NCBI GenBank assembly: GCA_963851405.1 | Contig: CAWKPB010000007.1 | Coordinates: 124,001-188,000 of the forward strand | Direction: 5' to 3' | Length of the DNA stretch: 64,000 nucleotides | From: JANPBY01 sp963851405 | Lineage (GTDB): Bacteria > Actinomycetota > Actinomycetes > DATJPE01 | Shown here: piece by piece, positions 7,451 to 16,210 of the stretch | How the letters are laid out: every line of letters begins with the position of its first letter | Numbering within the stretch: the stretch's first letter is position 1 | Position numbers and translations under genes: made by a program | Notes under the pieces: model-generated | Databases searched by the model: none | What the model saw: the letters and a program-made list of their open reading frames with translations, nothing else | What the model was told of the DNA's origin: nothing

Positions 7451-8071
7451 GTGCAACGGATCCTCGTCGTGGACAACTACGACAGTTTTGTCTTCAACCT
7501 CGTCCAGTACCTCGCCCAGTTGGGCGCCGATCCAGTAGTCCGACGCAACGACGAGGTTGCTCCCGAGGATGCCCTCGACTTCGACGGTGTGCTGCTGTCC
7601 CCGGGCCCGGGAGTCCCCGAGGCGGCCGGGGTGTGTGTGCCGATGGTCCACGCGGCGGCGGGGCGGGTGCCAGTTCTTGGCGTCTGTCTGGGGCATCAGG
7701 CGATCGGGGTGGCGTACGGAGCTGTCGTGGAGCGCGCCCCCGAGTTGCTGCACGGCAAGACCAGCGAGGTCCAGCACTTCGGGGTCGGGGTCCTGGCGGG
7801 CCTCCCGGATCCCTTTGTCGCGACTCGCTACCACTCCCTGGCTGTTGCCCCCGGCAGTGTCCCGGCCGAGCTCGAGGTCACGGGGAGGACCGCCTCCGGG
7901 GTGATCATGGCGTTGCGCCACCGGTCGCTGGCGGTCGAGGGGGTCCAGTTTCACCCCGAGTCAGTTCTCACCGAAGGTGGACATCGGTTGCTCGCCAACT
8001 GGCTCACGGTGTGCGGGGACCCTCAAGCTCTCCAAAGATCCGTCGGACTGGCCCCCGTAGTGGGTCGCTGA
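7451..8071 (+). CDS. trpG: Glutamine amidotransferase component II of anthranilate/aminodeoxychorismate synthase
   Basis: 206 residues from GTG, with a good ribosome site (GAGGAGG). It is a class I glutamine amidotransferase: nucleophile Cys79 in GVCLGHQAIG, oxyanion-strand motif LLSPGPG, and the His-Glu pair in QFHPES. The enzyme releases ammonia from glutamine for a TrpE- or PabB-type partner, making anthranilate or aminodeoxychorismate. The partner is not in the window, so the tryptophan versus folate role (trpG or pabA) is open. This position is the standard one in actinobacteria. It converges on pknB with a 22-base gap. Confidence 0.92.
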   Translation: MQRILVVDNYDSFVFNLVQYLAQLGADPVVRRNDEVAPEDALDFDGVLLSPGPGVPEAAGVCVPMVHAAAGRVPVLGVCLGHQAIGVAYGAVVERAPELLHGKTSEVQHFGVGVLAGLPDPFVATRYHSLAVAPGSVPAELEVTGRTASGVIMALRHRSLAVEGVQFHPESVLTEGGHRLLANWLTVCGDPQALQRSVGLAPVVGR

Positions 8072-8093
8072 AGGCGGCTCACTGAGGCGGGAC

Positions 8094-9839
8094 CTAGGCG
8101 TCGCTTGGAGAGATCGACGGGCTCGGCGTCACGGTGGGCGACGGCGTGGGCGGCGGGGGTTCGGTGGCCACGGTGATGGTCACGGTCTTGCCCGGCGCGA
8201 GCAACGTGCCCGCGCTGGGGCTCTGTGCGAGCACCGTTCCAGGGTTGACGCTGCCGTCCTCCTGGTTGATGACGACCACTTGGAATCCGGCGTTGCTCAG
8301 ATCGGCCTTGGCCTGCGCCTCTGACTTGCCCACGACCTTGGGGACCTTCACCTTGCCCGAGGACACGACGAGGGAGACCGAGCTGCCGACCTCGACGAGT
8401 TCCCCTTCCTTGGGGTCGCTGGACATGACGGTGTCGGCTGGCAGGTCAGAAGCCTTGGTTGTGAGCGAGCCCAGCACCAGTCCGGCTGCCGCGAGGGCGT
8501 TCGATGCTTCGGCGCGGGGCAGACCGACCAGAGTCGGGATAGCGACTTCGCCCGGACCGGCGGACACCACGACGTTGACCGACGACGTCGGCTCGGCTTC
8601 GGAGTCCGCTGTGGGGTCCTGAGAGATGATCGTTCCCTTGAGTTGTTCGCTGACTTCCTCGGTCGTCGTGCCGAGAGCAAGGTCTTTCTGGCCGAGGGTC
8701 AGTGCGGCCTGTTCGAGTGTTTGCCCGACCACATTGGGAACCCGGATCTTGGTTCCCCCACCGCCGAGGACCTGGGCCGCCGCGACGAACATCAGCCCGA
8801 GCACCGCGAGTACGCCGAGGGTGAGCAGGACGTACCACCAGGCACGGTGCTTGGTTTCCGGAGCCACGGTCTGAGACGCGCCTGCGGTGGGAATCAGTTG
8901 TGTGGTCTCGGCGGCGCCCGCCGCAGCCATGGGCACTGAGACTGGGACCGCACTGCGGGTCGGCGTGGCGCCCACCACGAGGCGGTCCAGGTCGAGCTTC
9001 ATCTCTGCTGCCGTCTGGTACCGGTCGGCCGGGTCCTTCGCGAGTGCGGTCAAGATCACCGCGTCGTACATGGGGGAAACGTCGGGATCGATCTGCGACG
9101 GCGGGGTCGGCGCCTCCCGCACGTGTTGGTAGGCGACGGCTACCGGCGAATCGCCGCTGAACGGCGGTCGAGCCACCAGCAACTCATACAGCAGGCACCC
9201 GGTCGAGTAGAGGTCGCTGCGGGCGTCCACGGTCTCGCCGCGCGCCTGCTCGGGCGAGAGGTATTGGGCGGTCCCCAACACCGACGCGGTCTGGGTCATG
9301 GTCGCGGAGCTGTCCGCCACAGCGCGGGCGATGCCGAAGTCCATGACCTTGACCTGGCCCGTGGTCGTCAGCATCACGTTGCCAGGCTTGATGTCCCGGT
9401 GGATGATGCCGTGTCGGTGGCTGTAGTCCAGGGCGGCTAGAACGGCCGATCCGATCTCGGCCACTCGTTCGGGCATCACCCGACGGCCGGAGCGGATCAG
9501 TTCACGCAGGGTCTCCCCGGTGACGAGCTCCATGACGATGTAGGGCTGGGGCGGGCCGCTGGGGTCGTCATCGAAGGTCTCTTCTCCGGTGTCGTAGACC
9601 GCGACGATGTTGGGGTGGTTGAGCGAGGCGGCGGACTGGGCCTCTCGCCGGAAACGGACCTGGAACGACGTGTCGCGGGCGAGGTCCGCGCGCAGCAGCT
9701 TGATGGCGACCGTGCGGCCGAGCCGGGTGTCCCGACCTCGGTGGACTTCGGCCATGCCGCCACGGCCGATGACTTCTCCGACCTCGTATCTGCCACCCAG
9801 CGAGCGGGTCCCCGGAGAGGTTGAGTCGTCGTCGGTCAT
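8094..9839 (-). CDS. pknB: Serine/threonine protein kinase PknB with PASTA repeats
   Basis: 581 residues. The kinase domain (about 17-275) has a glycine loop GRGGMAEV, Lys47, HRD with catalytic Asp149, DFG at 167-169 and an activation loop with the TMTQTASVLGT pattern of autophosphorylated PknB. A single membrane helix (about 337-358) precedes three extracellular PASTA repeats, which bind peptidoglycan fragments. Mycobacterial PknB has four repeats, so this one is a repeat shorter. The tail is Pro/Thr/Ser-rich. It is last in the fhaA-fhaB-pstP-rodA-pbpA operon and should control cell growth and division by phosphorylating FHA-domain and wall proteins. Confidence 0.96.
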   Translation of the reverse strand: MTDDDSTSPGTRSLGGRYEVGEVIGRGGMAEVHRGRDTRLGRTVAIKLLRADLARDTSFQVRFRREAQSAASLNHPNIVAVYDTGEETFDDDPSGPPQPYIVMELVTGETLRELIRSGRRVMPERVAEIGSAVLAALDYSHRHGIIHRDIKPGNVMLTTTGQVKVMDFGIARAVADSSATMTQTASVLGTAQYLSPEQARGETVDARSDLYSTGCLLYELLVARPPFSGDSPVAVAYQHVREAPTPPSQIDPDVSPMYDAVILTALAKDPADRYQTAAEMKLDLDRLVVGATPTRSAVPVSVPMAAAGAAETTQLIPTAGASQTVAPETKHRAWWYVLLTLGVLAVLGLMFVAAAQVLGGGGTKIRVPNVVGQTLEQAALTLGQKDLALGTTTEEVSEQLKGTIISQDPTADSEAEPTSSVNVVVSAGPGEVAIPTLVGLPRAEASNALAAAGLVLGSLTTKASDLPADTVMSSDPKEGELVEVGSSVSLVVSSGKVKVPKVVGKSEAQAKADLSNAGFQVVVINQEDGSVNPGTVLAQSPSAGTLLAPGKTVTITVATEPPPPTPSPTVTPSPSISPSDA

Positions 9840-9902
9840 CCGGTCATCCTCCCAGCCCCGGTCGGTTCATTCGAGCAGGGCGCACCGACCCTGGCCCGCC
9901 GG

Positions 9903-11351
9903 TCACCCGAGCACCGCTTCCATCACAGCCTTGGCGATGGGCGCCGCGAGACGGCCCCCCGTTGCCTCAGATCCCAGATTGCCCCCGTTTTCGACGACGA
10001 CGGCCACCGCGACCTGCGCATCGTTCGCGGGCGCGTAGGCGAGGAACCAGGCGTGAGGTGCCCGGCCCTTGACCGTCTGCGCGGTCCCCGTCTTACCGGC
10101 TACCTGGACGCCGGCGATCTGGGCGGGGGTTCCCGTTCCGTTGGCGACGACATTGACGAGCATGTCGGTGAGCTCCTGCGCGATCTCAGGGGAAACCGCA
10201 CGTCCGAACTGGGTCGGCTCGGTGCGCGACAGCAGGGACAAGTCCGGGGCGATCACCTCGTCCACCAGGTAGGGGTTCATGACGATCCCTCGATTAGCGA
10301 GGGCGGCTCCGACCATGGCCATCTGGAGGGCCGTCGCCCGTACGTCGAACTGCCCAATGGCTGCCTGCGCTGTTTGCGGCTCGTTCAGATTGGGCGGGAA
10401 CACTGAGGTTGCCGCCGTCATGGGGATGTCGAAGGAGGAGTTGAAGCCGAAGCGCTCCGCTTGCTCACGCAGTACGTCGTCTCCCAGGGTGAGTCCCACG
10501 TTGGCCATCGCGGTGTTGCAGGAAATCTGGAGAGCCTGCTCGAGGGTGACCTGCCCTCCGAAGCAGGGACGGTTGTCGTAGTTGGGCAGGTTCGCCGTGG
10601 TGCCCGGCAGATCCAGGACGGCAGGAGCTGGGATCTCGGTCTCGGTGGTGTATTCACCGCTCGATAAGGCCGCGGCCGCCGTCACCACCTTGAAGACCGA
10701 GCCGGGCGGATAGGTGCGCGCCAACGCGCGATTGAGCAGGGGTTCGTCGGGGTCCTCGGTCAGCGCGTCCCAGGCTTCCCGGTTCTCCTCAGGGCTGTTG
10801 GCCGACAGGGGATTTGGGTCGAAAGATGGGCTGCTGGCCAGGGCCAAGATGCGCCCGGTGGACGGCTCGATGGCCACCACGGCCCCGTTGAACTGGCGGA
10901 TCCCGTCCCAGGCGGCCTCCTGGGCAGCCGCGTCCAACGTCAACCGGACCGAGGCCCCCTCACGCGTTTCACCGGCGATCAGCCCGTCGATCTGGGTGCC
11001 CAGAAGGCGCGGGTCGTCCCCGCTGAGCACCGCGTTCTCTTGCCGCTCGATCCCCGTCGCGCCGTACACGATCGAATAGAAGCCCGTGGCTGGCGCGTAC
11101 TGCGCCCCCTTCGGGTATCTGCGCTCGAACCGCAGGCGAGGGTCGCCCGTGTCGACGGATCGAGCCACCGCGCGCCCACCGACGAGGATCGACCCTCGCT
11201 TTTCACCGTAGGAATCGATGATCGATCGGGTGTTGCCGGCCCGCCCTTTGAGGTCGTCGGCCCGAGTGACCTGGATCAGGTTGTCTTGGATCAGCAGACA
11301 CAAGAACAGCACCCCGAGGATAAGGGCCATGCGGCGGACGGTCAGGGTCAT
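9903..11351 (-). CDS. pbpA: Penicillin-binding protein 2-type transpeptidase PbpA
   Basis: 482 residues from ATG at 11351, whose first bases overlap the rodA stop (ATGA). After an N-terminal membrane anchor (about 7-24) come a dimerisation region and the transpeptidase domain with all three active-site motifs: S218-x-x-K221 in PPGSVFK, SCN at 276-278, and KTG at 419-421. It crosslinks peptidoglycan in partnership with the adjacent SEDS protein RodA. The open frame continues far upstream inside rodA in a different frame; those starts were rejected. Confidence 0.96.
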   Translation of the reverse strand: MTLTVRRMALILGVLFLCLLIQDNLIQVTRADDLKGRAGNTRSIIDSYGEKRGSILVGGRAVARSVDTGDPRLRFERRYPKGAQYAPATGFYSIVYGATGIERQENAVLSGDDPRLLGTQIDGLIAGETREGASVRLTLDAAAQEAAWDGIRQFNGAVVAIEPSTGRILALASSPSFDPNPLSANSPEENREAWDALTEDPDEPLLNRALARTYPPGSVFKVVTAAAALSSGEYTTETEIPAPAVLDLPGTTANLPNYDNRPCFGGQVTLEQALQISCNTAMANVGLTLGDDVLREQAERFGFNSSFDIPMTAATSVFPPNLNEPQTAQAAIGQFDVRATALQMAMVGAALANRGIVMNPYLVDEVIAPDLSLLSRTEPTQFGRAVSPEIAQELTDMLVNVVANGTGTPAQIAGVQVAGKTGTAQTVKGRAPHAWFLAYAPANDAQVAVAVVVENGGNLGSEATGGRLAAPIAKAVMEAVLG

Positions 11352-12781
11352 CGCCGGATCACCTGGGTGTGCACCTGGTCGGGCGCAAGCGCCTGCGCTG
11401 CTGCGGGGATCGGCCGCCGAGCGCTGTCGCTGACGCGCAGGAGCAGGGCCACAAGCACCCAGTTGGAGACCAGTGATGAGCCCCCGGCGGAGAGGAAGGG
11501 GGTGGTCAGGCCGGTGAGGGGGATCAGGCCGGTCACGCCGCCGATGACGACGAAGACCTGCAGTCCGAGCACGAAGGCCAGGCCGAACGCCAGCAGCCGG
11601 CCGAACGGCTCCCGCGAGGCGAGCGAAGCCGAGAGCCCCCGGGCCACGATGAGGGCGTAGAGCATGACCATCGCCATGAAGCCGGTGGCGCCGAGCAGCT
11701 CGCCAACCGTGGCGGCGATGAAGTCGGAGTTGGCGTAGGGCACCAGATCGGGGTGACCCTCGGCGATACCCGAACCAAGAACACCTCCGTCGGCCATCCC
11801 GAACAGGGCCTGGACGTTTTGATACCCACGGCCGGTCGCGTCGCTGAACGGGTCGAGCCAGACGTCGAACCGGACGCGCACGTGACCGAACAGCAGGTAT
11901 CCCAAACCGATACCGACTGCCCCGAGAACGGCTCCGATCACCAGCCAGCCGACGCGCTGTGTGGCGACGTACAACATGGCAACGAACAGCCCGAAGAACA
12001 AGACCGACGTCCCTAGGTCGCGCTCGAAGACGAGTACCCCGACGCTGACGAGCCAGACCACCAAGATCGGGCCAAGGTCGCGCCCGCGGGGTAGGTCCAC
12101 CCCCAGCACTCTGCTGCGCGCCAGGGACAGCACATCCCGCTTCACGACCAGGTAACCGGCGAAAAAGACGATCAGGGCCAGCTTGCCCAGCTCGGCCGGC
12201 TGGAAGGACAAGCCACTGAGCCGGATCCAGATCCTCGCGCCGTTGATCGTGACACCGAGCTTGGGCACCAGGGGCAGCAACAACAGGACCAGGCCGACCA
12301 CGAGCGCGGTGTAGGTGAAGCGCTGAAGCCACCGCGGCTCGCGCACGACGAGAAGGACCCCGATGAAGAGCATGACTCCGAGCCAGGTCCAGATGACCTG
12401 GTCCTGCGCGGCGAGCCGCGCATCGCTTCCGTTGCTGGTCGCATCAAGGGTGGCTGCCACGTCCAGCCGGTAGATGAGCGCGAGCCCCAGGCCATTGATG
12501 GCGACCACGACGGGGAGCAGCACTTGGTCAGACCAGGGAGCAAACGCCCAGACAGCAAGGTGCGCCGCGAGCGCGGCCGTGACCCCGAGGGCGACCCACC
12601 CCCAGAAACCCTGTGGCAACTCGCCGGTCCGGGCCAGATCGACCTGCGCATAGGCAAGGGCCCCCACCGCGACTGCCAGGATAAGAAGACCAAGCTCCAT
12701 CCACCGGTACGCCGGCCGCGCGGGCGACGCCGGCTCCCGCACCAGATCTCCTGGCGCGCTGGCCCCCGCGGGGAAGGTCAC
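11348..12781 (-). CDS. rodA: SEDS family peptidoglycan glycosyltransferase RodA/FtsW
   Basis: 477 residues from the GTG at 12781, which overlaps the pstP stop as GTGA. There are about twelve membrane helices. Family landmarks include a long extracytoplasmic loop with the DPFSDATGRGYQ region, a later PLTGLTTPFLSAGGSS segment and the helix pattern of FtsW/RodA/SpoVE. It polymerises lipid II into glycan strands with PbpA as its cognate transpeptidase. An in-frame GTG six bases further upstream (12787) is an alternative start. RodA rather than FtsW is inferred from the pairing with pbpA in this locus. Confidence 0.94.
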   Translation of the reverse strand: MTFPAGASAPGDLVREPASPARPAYRWMELGLLILAVAVGALAYAQVDLARTGELPQGFWGWVALGVTAALAAHLAVWAFAPWSDQVLLPVVVAINGLGLALIYRLDVAATLDATSNGSDARLAAQDQVIWTWLGVMLFIGVLLVVREPRWLQRFTYTALVVGLVLLLLPLVPKLGVTINGARIWIRLSGLSFQPAELGKLALIVFFAGYLVVKRDVLSLARSRVLGVDLPRGRDLGPILVVWLVSVGVLVFERDLGTSVLFFGLFVAMLYVATQRVGWLVIGAVLGAVGIGLGYLLFGHVRVRFDVWLDPFSDATGRGYQNVQALFGMADGGVLGSGIAEGHPDLVPYANSDFIAATVGELLGATGFMAMVMLYALIVARGLSASLASREPFGRLLAFGLAFVLGLQVFVVIGGVTGLIPLTGLTTPFLSAGGSSLVSNWVLVALLLRVSDSARRPIPAAAQALAPDQVHTQVIRR

Positions 12782-14025
12782 GGGCACCCGGCCGTATCGG
12801 GCGCGGTGAGGCAGGAGTCGGCCGCTACTTGAAGTCTGAGCACGATCTCGGTGGCGCTGCTTTGGTCGGCGGCGGAGATGCCGCCCTCGACTTCCTCTCG
12901 GAAGAACTCCGGGAGGGTGGCGACCTCGATCGTCGTCGTCTGTTCGACCGTCGAGAGCCCCAGCGGCCCGATCGACACATCCACCCCCGAATAGACCGCG
13001 ACCCGGCCGTTGTCGACTCCGACGTACCACTGGTCGGAGGCCCAGTTCCGGAGCATGAGGACTCCCGCGGCTAGCACAGCCACCAAGACGAGGACGGCCA
13101 GCAGCCCTATCCAACGGCGCGGTCGGCGGCGGGGCGCCGGCTCCAGGGGGTCGCGGGATTGCGGTTGAGAGGATGCGTTCGCAGGCGCGGACGGCGCGGC
13201 CGATCTTGTCAGCTCCGGCGTCGTGGAGGCCGCTCCGGTCTCGCCGACAGCGCCGACCAGGATGCCGCTGGAACGCGGGGGGTCCTCGGCGGCAGCGGAT
13301 CCGGTGGACGGCAGGACGTCCACGATGATTGCGGTCACGTTGTCCGGCGCCCCTGCATCCAGAGCAAGGTCGATGAGAGCTTCCAGAGCTTGGTTAGCAT
13401 CCTGTCGGGCCAGGGCGACAGCGACGGCCTCTGGATCGGTATAGCCGGTCAATCCGTCCGAGCAGAGCAGGTAGCGGTCACGCAGATCCGCGTCCAGAAG
13501 CGTGATGTCCACATCTAGGTCTGCGCGCCCGTCGAGCGCCTGCAGAATCACCGCACGCTGGGGGTGCGTGCGAGCCTCGTCCTCGCTGATCTGACCGCCG
13601 TCGATGAGGGACTGCACCAGCGTTTGGTCATGTGTGAGCTGGCTCATCTCCCCGGATCTCAGCAGGTACGCGCGCGAGTCCCCGACGTGAGCCAGGGCCA
13701 GGCGCGAGCCGTCCCAGGCCAGGACCGTCAAGGTGGTGCCCATCCCGTCCAAGTCGGGGCGGGCCTCGATGGCCAGCCGCAATCGCTCGTTGGCCCGCTG
13801 GACGACGTGCCGCAGGGTGCCCACCAGATCAGGACCGAGATCGTCGCCGTCGAGGTCGAGGAGACCCGCAATGACGGTGCGGCTGGCGACCTCACCGGCG
13901 ACCTGGCCGCCCATCCCGTCTGCGACGGCGAAGACATGGTGACCGGCGTATCCGGAGTCCTCGTTTCCTTGCCGGACCAGCCCGACGTGCGACCGCGCGG
14001 TGGCGCGCAGCTCGAATACGGTCAT
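12778..14025 (-). CDS. pstP: PP2C-family serine/threonine phosphatase PstP
   Basis: 415 residues. The N-terminal PP2C domain (about 1-240) shows the metal-binding motifs RQGNEDS, VADGMGG, the HVGDSRAYL strand, LLCSDGLT and GAPDNVT. A proline/serine-rich linker leads to a membrane helix (about 297-318) and an extracytoplasmic tail with two cysteines. It removes phosphates from PknB and its substrates at the cytoplasmic face. It starts three bases after fhaB and overlaps rodA, so it is tightly built into the operon. Confidence 0.95.
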   Translation of the reverse strand: MTVFELRATARSHVGLVRQGNEDSGYAGHHVFAVADGMGGQVAGEVASRTVIAGLLDLDGDDLGPDLVGTLRHVVQRANERLRLAIEARPDLDGMGTTLTVLAWDGSRLALAHVGDSRAYLLRSGEMSQLTHDQTLVQSLIDGGQISEDEARTHPQRAVILQALDGRADLDVDITLLDADLRDRYLLCSDGLTGYTDPEAVAVALARQDANQALEALIDLALDAGAPDNVTAIIVDVLPSTGSAAAEDPPRSSGILVGAVGETGAASTTPELTRSAAPSAPANASSQPQSRDPLEPAPRRRPRRWIGLLAVLVLVAVLAAGVLMLRNWASDQWYVGVDNGRVAVYSGVDVSIGPLGLSTVEQTTTIEVATLPEFFREEVEGGISAADQSSATEIVLRLQVAADSCLTAPDTAGCP

Positions 14026-14028
14026 CGG

Positions 14029-14547
14029 CTACTTCCGCAACTCGAGTGAGGTCTTGCCGATTCTGACCGGCACACCGGTGGCGATCGGGGTCGGTGCGGT
14101 GATCTTCCCCTTCTCCACGTACGTGCCGTTCGTTGAGCCGAGGTCTTCCACGATCCATCCAGCGTCGAAGGGCCTGAGCCTCGCGTGATGCGCCGAGGCG
14201 TAGTCGTCGTCGAGGACCAAGGTGTTGTCGGAAGCGCGTCCCAAGGTGATGGGCACGCCGGTCAGGTCAACCGTGGTCCCCTCCAACGATCCAGCGGTGA
14301 TCACCAGCCGGCGCGGCTGACCACGCTTCGGCTTGACCGGTGCTGCCGCGGCGGGGGGCCCGGCAGAAGGCGAGGCGACCACTGGCGGCTGCGTCGCCGG
14401 CCTGGGTGCGGGTGTTGGGGCGCGCCGCCGCCGCGGCATCAGGTCTTTGCGCATGGCGACCGCGACGATCAGAACAAAAAGCCAAAGCAGCACCAGATAT
14501 CCGACCTTGATGAGGAACAAGGTGAGGTCCGACACCCCGTCACTCAC
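14029..14547 (-). CDS. fhaB: FHA domain protein FhaB
   Basis: 172 residues. One N-terminal membrane helix (about 10-31) is followed by a proline/alanine-rich linker and a C-terminal FHA domain (about 90-170) with the phosphothreonine-binding signatures LGRASDN, SAHHARL and STNGTYV. FhaB-type proteins bind phosphorylated partners of the PknB system (such as the regulators of wall enzymes) at the membrane. Its start overlaps the end of fhaA by eight bases. Confidence 0.94.
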   Translation of the reverse strand: MSDGVSDLTLFLIKVGYLVLLWLFVLIVAVAMRKDLMPRRRRAPTPAPRPATQPPVVASPSAGPPAAAAPVKPKRGQPRRLVITAGSLEGTTVDLTGVPITLGRASDNTLVLDDDYASAHHARLRPFDAGWIVEDLGSTNGTYVEKGKITAPTPIATGVPVRIGKTSLELRK

Positions 14548-15229
14548 CCAACCGGAAGGTCACCGTGGCGCCACCCAAGACCAGGCGCGCACCGTCGAAG
14601 AGCTCCGCCTCACTGATCCGCTGCCCCTCGAGCCAGGTGCCGTTCGTCGAGGAGAGATCGACAAGTCGGGGTGGGTCGGCGAGCACGATCTGAGCGTGCC
14701 GCCGGGAGACTCCAGGGTCGTCGATCCGCACGTCAGCCTCGTCCCCGCGTCCAAGGACGGTCGTCCTCTTGGCCAACGAGATCTGCCGGGTTCCGACGGT
14801 GAGATGGGCGTTGATTTGGGGTGGCGCGCCCGCACCGGTGGGCGACTGGGAGATCACTCCCTGCTGGGCCTGGCTGCGGATCCTGAACAAGCCGGTGTCG
14901 AGGTCGTCCGCCAACTCGAGGCCGACCTCGACCGGACCCACGACGGCGTACCCCTGTTCGTCGGCATGCTCAGTGACCATGGCGGCCAGTTCATCGCCTA
15001 GCGGCTGCGCGTAGACGCTCAAACGCTCGTAGTCCGACGGTCCCAGCTCGACCGTGAACACGTTGGGCACCATGGTTCGGCCGCGGCTGACGATCGCCGC
15101 TCGGTCGTCGCACTCGCGCTGGAGCGCGGCCGCGATCTCTACCGGTTCGACCTCGGCCTTGAACGTCTTGGCGAAGACCCCGCTCACCAGGCGATCGAGG
15201 CGACGCTCGAAGCGGTCCATGACCCCCAC
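14540..15229 (-). CDS. fhaA: FHA domain protein FhaA with DUF3662 domain
   Basis: 229 residues from GTG at 15229 (VGVMDRFERRLDRLV), a start that matches the family N-terminus and is preceded by a GAGGAGGAG ribosome site. The N-terminal DUF3662 domain (about 5-115, with FAKTFKAEVEPVEIA) is followed by a linker and a C-terminal FHA domain (about 150-226) with LGRGDEADV, SRRHAQI and STNGTWL. FhaA binds phosphorylated proteins of the PknB pathway and, in mycobacteria, the MviN pseudokinase. It is the first gene of the operon. The linker is far shorter than in mycobacterial FhaA. Confidence 0.94.
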   Translation of the reverse strand: MGVMDRFERRLDRLVSGVFAKTFKAEVEPVEIAAALQRECDDRAAIVSRGRTMVPNVFTVELGPSDYERLSVYAQPLGDELAAMVTEHADEQGYAVVGPVEVGLELADDLDTGLFRIRSQAQQGVISQSPTGAGAPPQINAHLTVGTRQISLAKRTTVLGRGDEADVRIDDPGVSRRHAQIVLADPPRLVDLSSTNGTWLEGQRISEAELFDGARLVLGGATVTFRLGE

Positions 15230-15300
15230 GCGCGCCCTCCTCCTCGCAGTCGTACGGGAATGCCGGTCCGCGCGTCGGCGGGCCGGTCGAGCTTCCTGCG

Positions 15301-15306
15301 ATCGTA
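15301..15306 (-). promoter_or_regulatory. Candidate -10 element for the fhaA-pknB operon
   Basis: On the minus strand this reads TACGAT (TAnnnT), about 70 bases upstream of fhaA in the gap before the divergent tRNA-Leu. No convincing -35. Confidence 0.28.
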
Positions 15307-15408
15307 GTGCCGGGCTTTGCGTGGCCCTCTCATTCAGCGCTGCGCGGCGCGCATCAGCCGAGGGCTCGGACCGGACTTGGCGGGCGGGAGGTGGATCCAC
15401 GGCGGTGT

Positions 15409-15414
15409 TAGCCT
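15409..15414 (+). promoter_or_regulatory. Candidate -10 element for tRNA-Leu
   Basis: TAGCCT fits TAnnnT and ends 11 bases before the mature tRNA-Leu. Confidence 0.42.
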
Positions 15415-15425
15415 TGGGCGCTCAC

Positions 15426-15512
15426 GCGCGAGTGGCGGAATAGGCAGACGCGCACGGTTCAGGTCCGTGTGCCCGAAAGGGTGTGGGGGTTCAACTCCCC
15501 CCTCGCGCACCA
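15426..15512 (+). tRNA. tRNA-Leu (CAG)
   Basis: 87 bases including an encoded CCA end. Acceptor stem GCGCGAG/CTCGCGC is perfect, anticodon stem CACGG/CCGTG encloses TTCAGGT with anticodon CAG at 15460-15462, and a long variable arm (class II) is present, as required for leucine tRNAs. The T arm carries GGTTCAACTCC. A leucine tRNA next to fhaA is common in actinobacteria. Confidence 0.97.
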
Positions 15513-15541
15513 TCACGTTCCACCCCGCTAGGTCCCGCGAG

Positions 15542-15591
15542 TGCCGGGAAAGTGACCGAATAGCCGGTCCCGACCGGGCGCTTTCCCGGCA
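15542..15591 (+). terminator. Compound hairpin downstream of tRNA-Leu
   Basis: A perfect 11-bp outer stem (15542-15552, tgccgggaaag, with 15581-15591) encloses an inner CCGGT/ACCGG hairpin. It lies 30 bases after tRNA-Leu and before the sigma-factor promoter region, so it most likely ends tRNA-Leu transcription. There is no T-tract. Confidence 0.6.
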
Positions 15592-15616
15592 ATCGACGGG
15601 AGTTCGGGATCAGCTG

Positions 15617-15643
15617 TGTCAACCTGAATGCGGCTCATGCGTC
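15617..15643 (+). promoter_or_regulatory. Candidate ECF-type promoter for the sigma-factor operon
   Basis: TGTCAACC (15617-15624) and CGTC (15640-15643), 15 bases apart, resemble the -35 AAC-type and -10 CGTC elements read by ECF sigma factors. They lie 34 bases upstream of an ECF sigma gene, so autoregulation is possible. This is inference from pattern alone. Confidence 0.35.
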
Positions 15644-15676
15644 TTATCCCCTGACGACCGAGTCGAGGGAGCCGCA

Positions 15677-16210
15677 GTGAGTGACAACGTTGATTCGTGG
15701 AGGTCCTCCGACCTGCCCGAATCGCCGCGGTCCGCGGTGACCACGCTGTTCCACCTGCACTACCGACGCCTCGTTGGTCTGGCCTCGTTGATCGTGGACG
15801 ATCGGGAGACCGCCGAGGAAGTCGTGCAAGACGCATTCGAGGCCCTCTATCGAAATTGGGGACGGCTGAGAGAGCCGTCCGCGGCCGTCGGCTATCTCAA
15901 CAAGAGTGTGGTCAACGGATCGCGATCGAAGCTCCGGAGGCGGAGGACGGCCCAGGCGTACGACCTGCCCGAAGCGGGAGTGGTCCCGTCAGCAGAGAGC
16001 GTCGGGGTCGAGAGCAGCGAACAGAAGGTCATGATCGACGCCCTTCGGACCCTTCCTCGCCGCCAACGAGAGGTCCTCGTCCTGCGCTATTACCTCGACC
16101 TGTCAGAAGGACAGATTGCGGACTGGCTCGGCGTCAGCAAGGGCTCGGTGAAGCAACACGCTTCTCGGGCAACCGTTGCGCTTCAAAAGCGGATGGAGGC
16201 GCTGGCATGA
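15677..16210 (+). CDS. RNA polymerase ECF sigma factor, SigE family
   Basis: 177 residues from GTG 15677, preceded by a GAGGGAG ribosome site. Region 2 (about 22-90) has LFHLHYRRLVGLA, the acidic VVQDAFEALYRNW core and YLNKSVVNGSRSKLRRR. Region 4 (about 120-170) has LPRRQREVLVLRYYLDLSE and a helix-turn-helix (IADWLGVSKGSVKQH). Both domains are intact, so it should direct RNA polymerase to a dedicated promoter set. Its stop overlaps the next gene as ATGA, suggesting the downstream membrane protein is its functional partner. No zinc-binding anti-sigma motif is seen there. Confidence 0.93.
   Translation: MSDNVDSWRSSDLPESPRSAVTTLFHLHYRRLVGLASLIVDDRETAEEVVQDAFEALYRNWGRLREPSAAVGYLNKSVVNGSRSKLRRRRTAQAYDLPEAGVVPSAESVGVESSEQKVMIDALRTLPRRQREVLVLRYYLDLSEGQIADWLGVSKGSVKQHASRATVALQKRMEALA

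Noticed and set aside
7148..7954. Open frame of 268 codons antisense to the trpG region
   Set aside because: It overlaps the catalytic part of TrpG. Translation is His/Asp/Arg-rich with no family features.
11352..12332. Upstream extension of the pbpA reading frame to 809 codons
   Set aside because: The extra part lies inside rodA in another frame and is arginine/glycine-rich. The ATG at 11351 gives the correct N-terminal membrane anchor.
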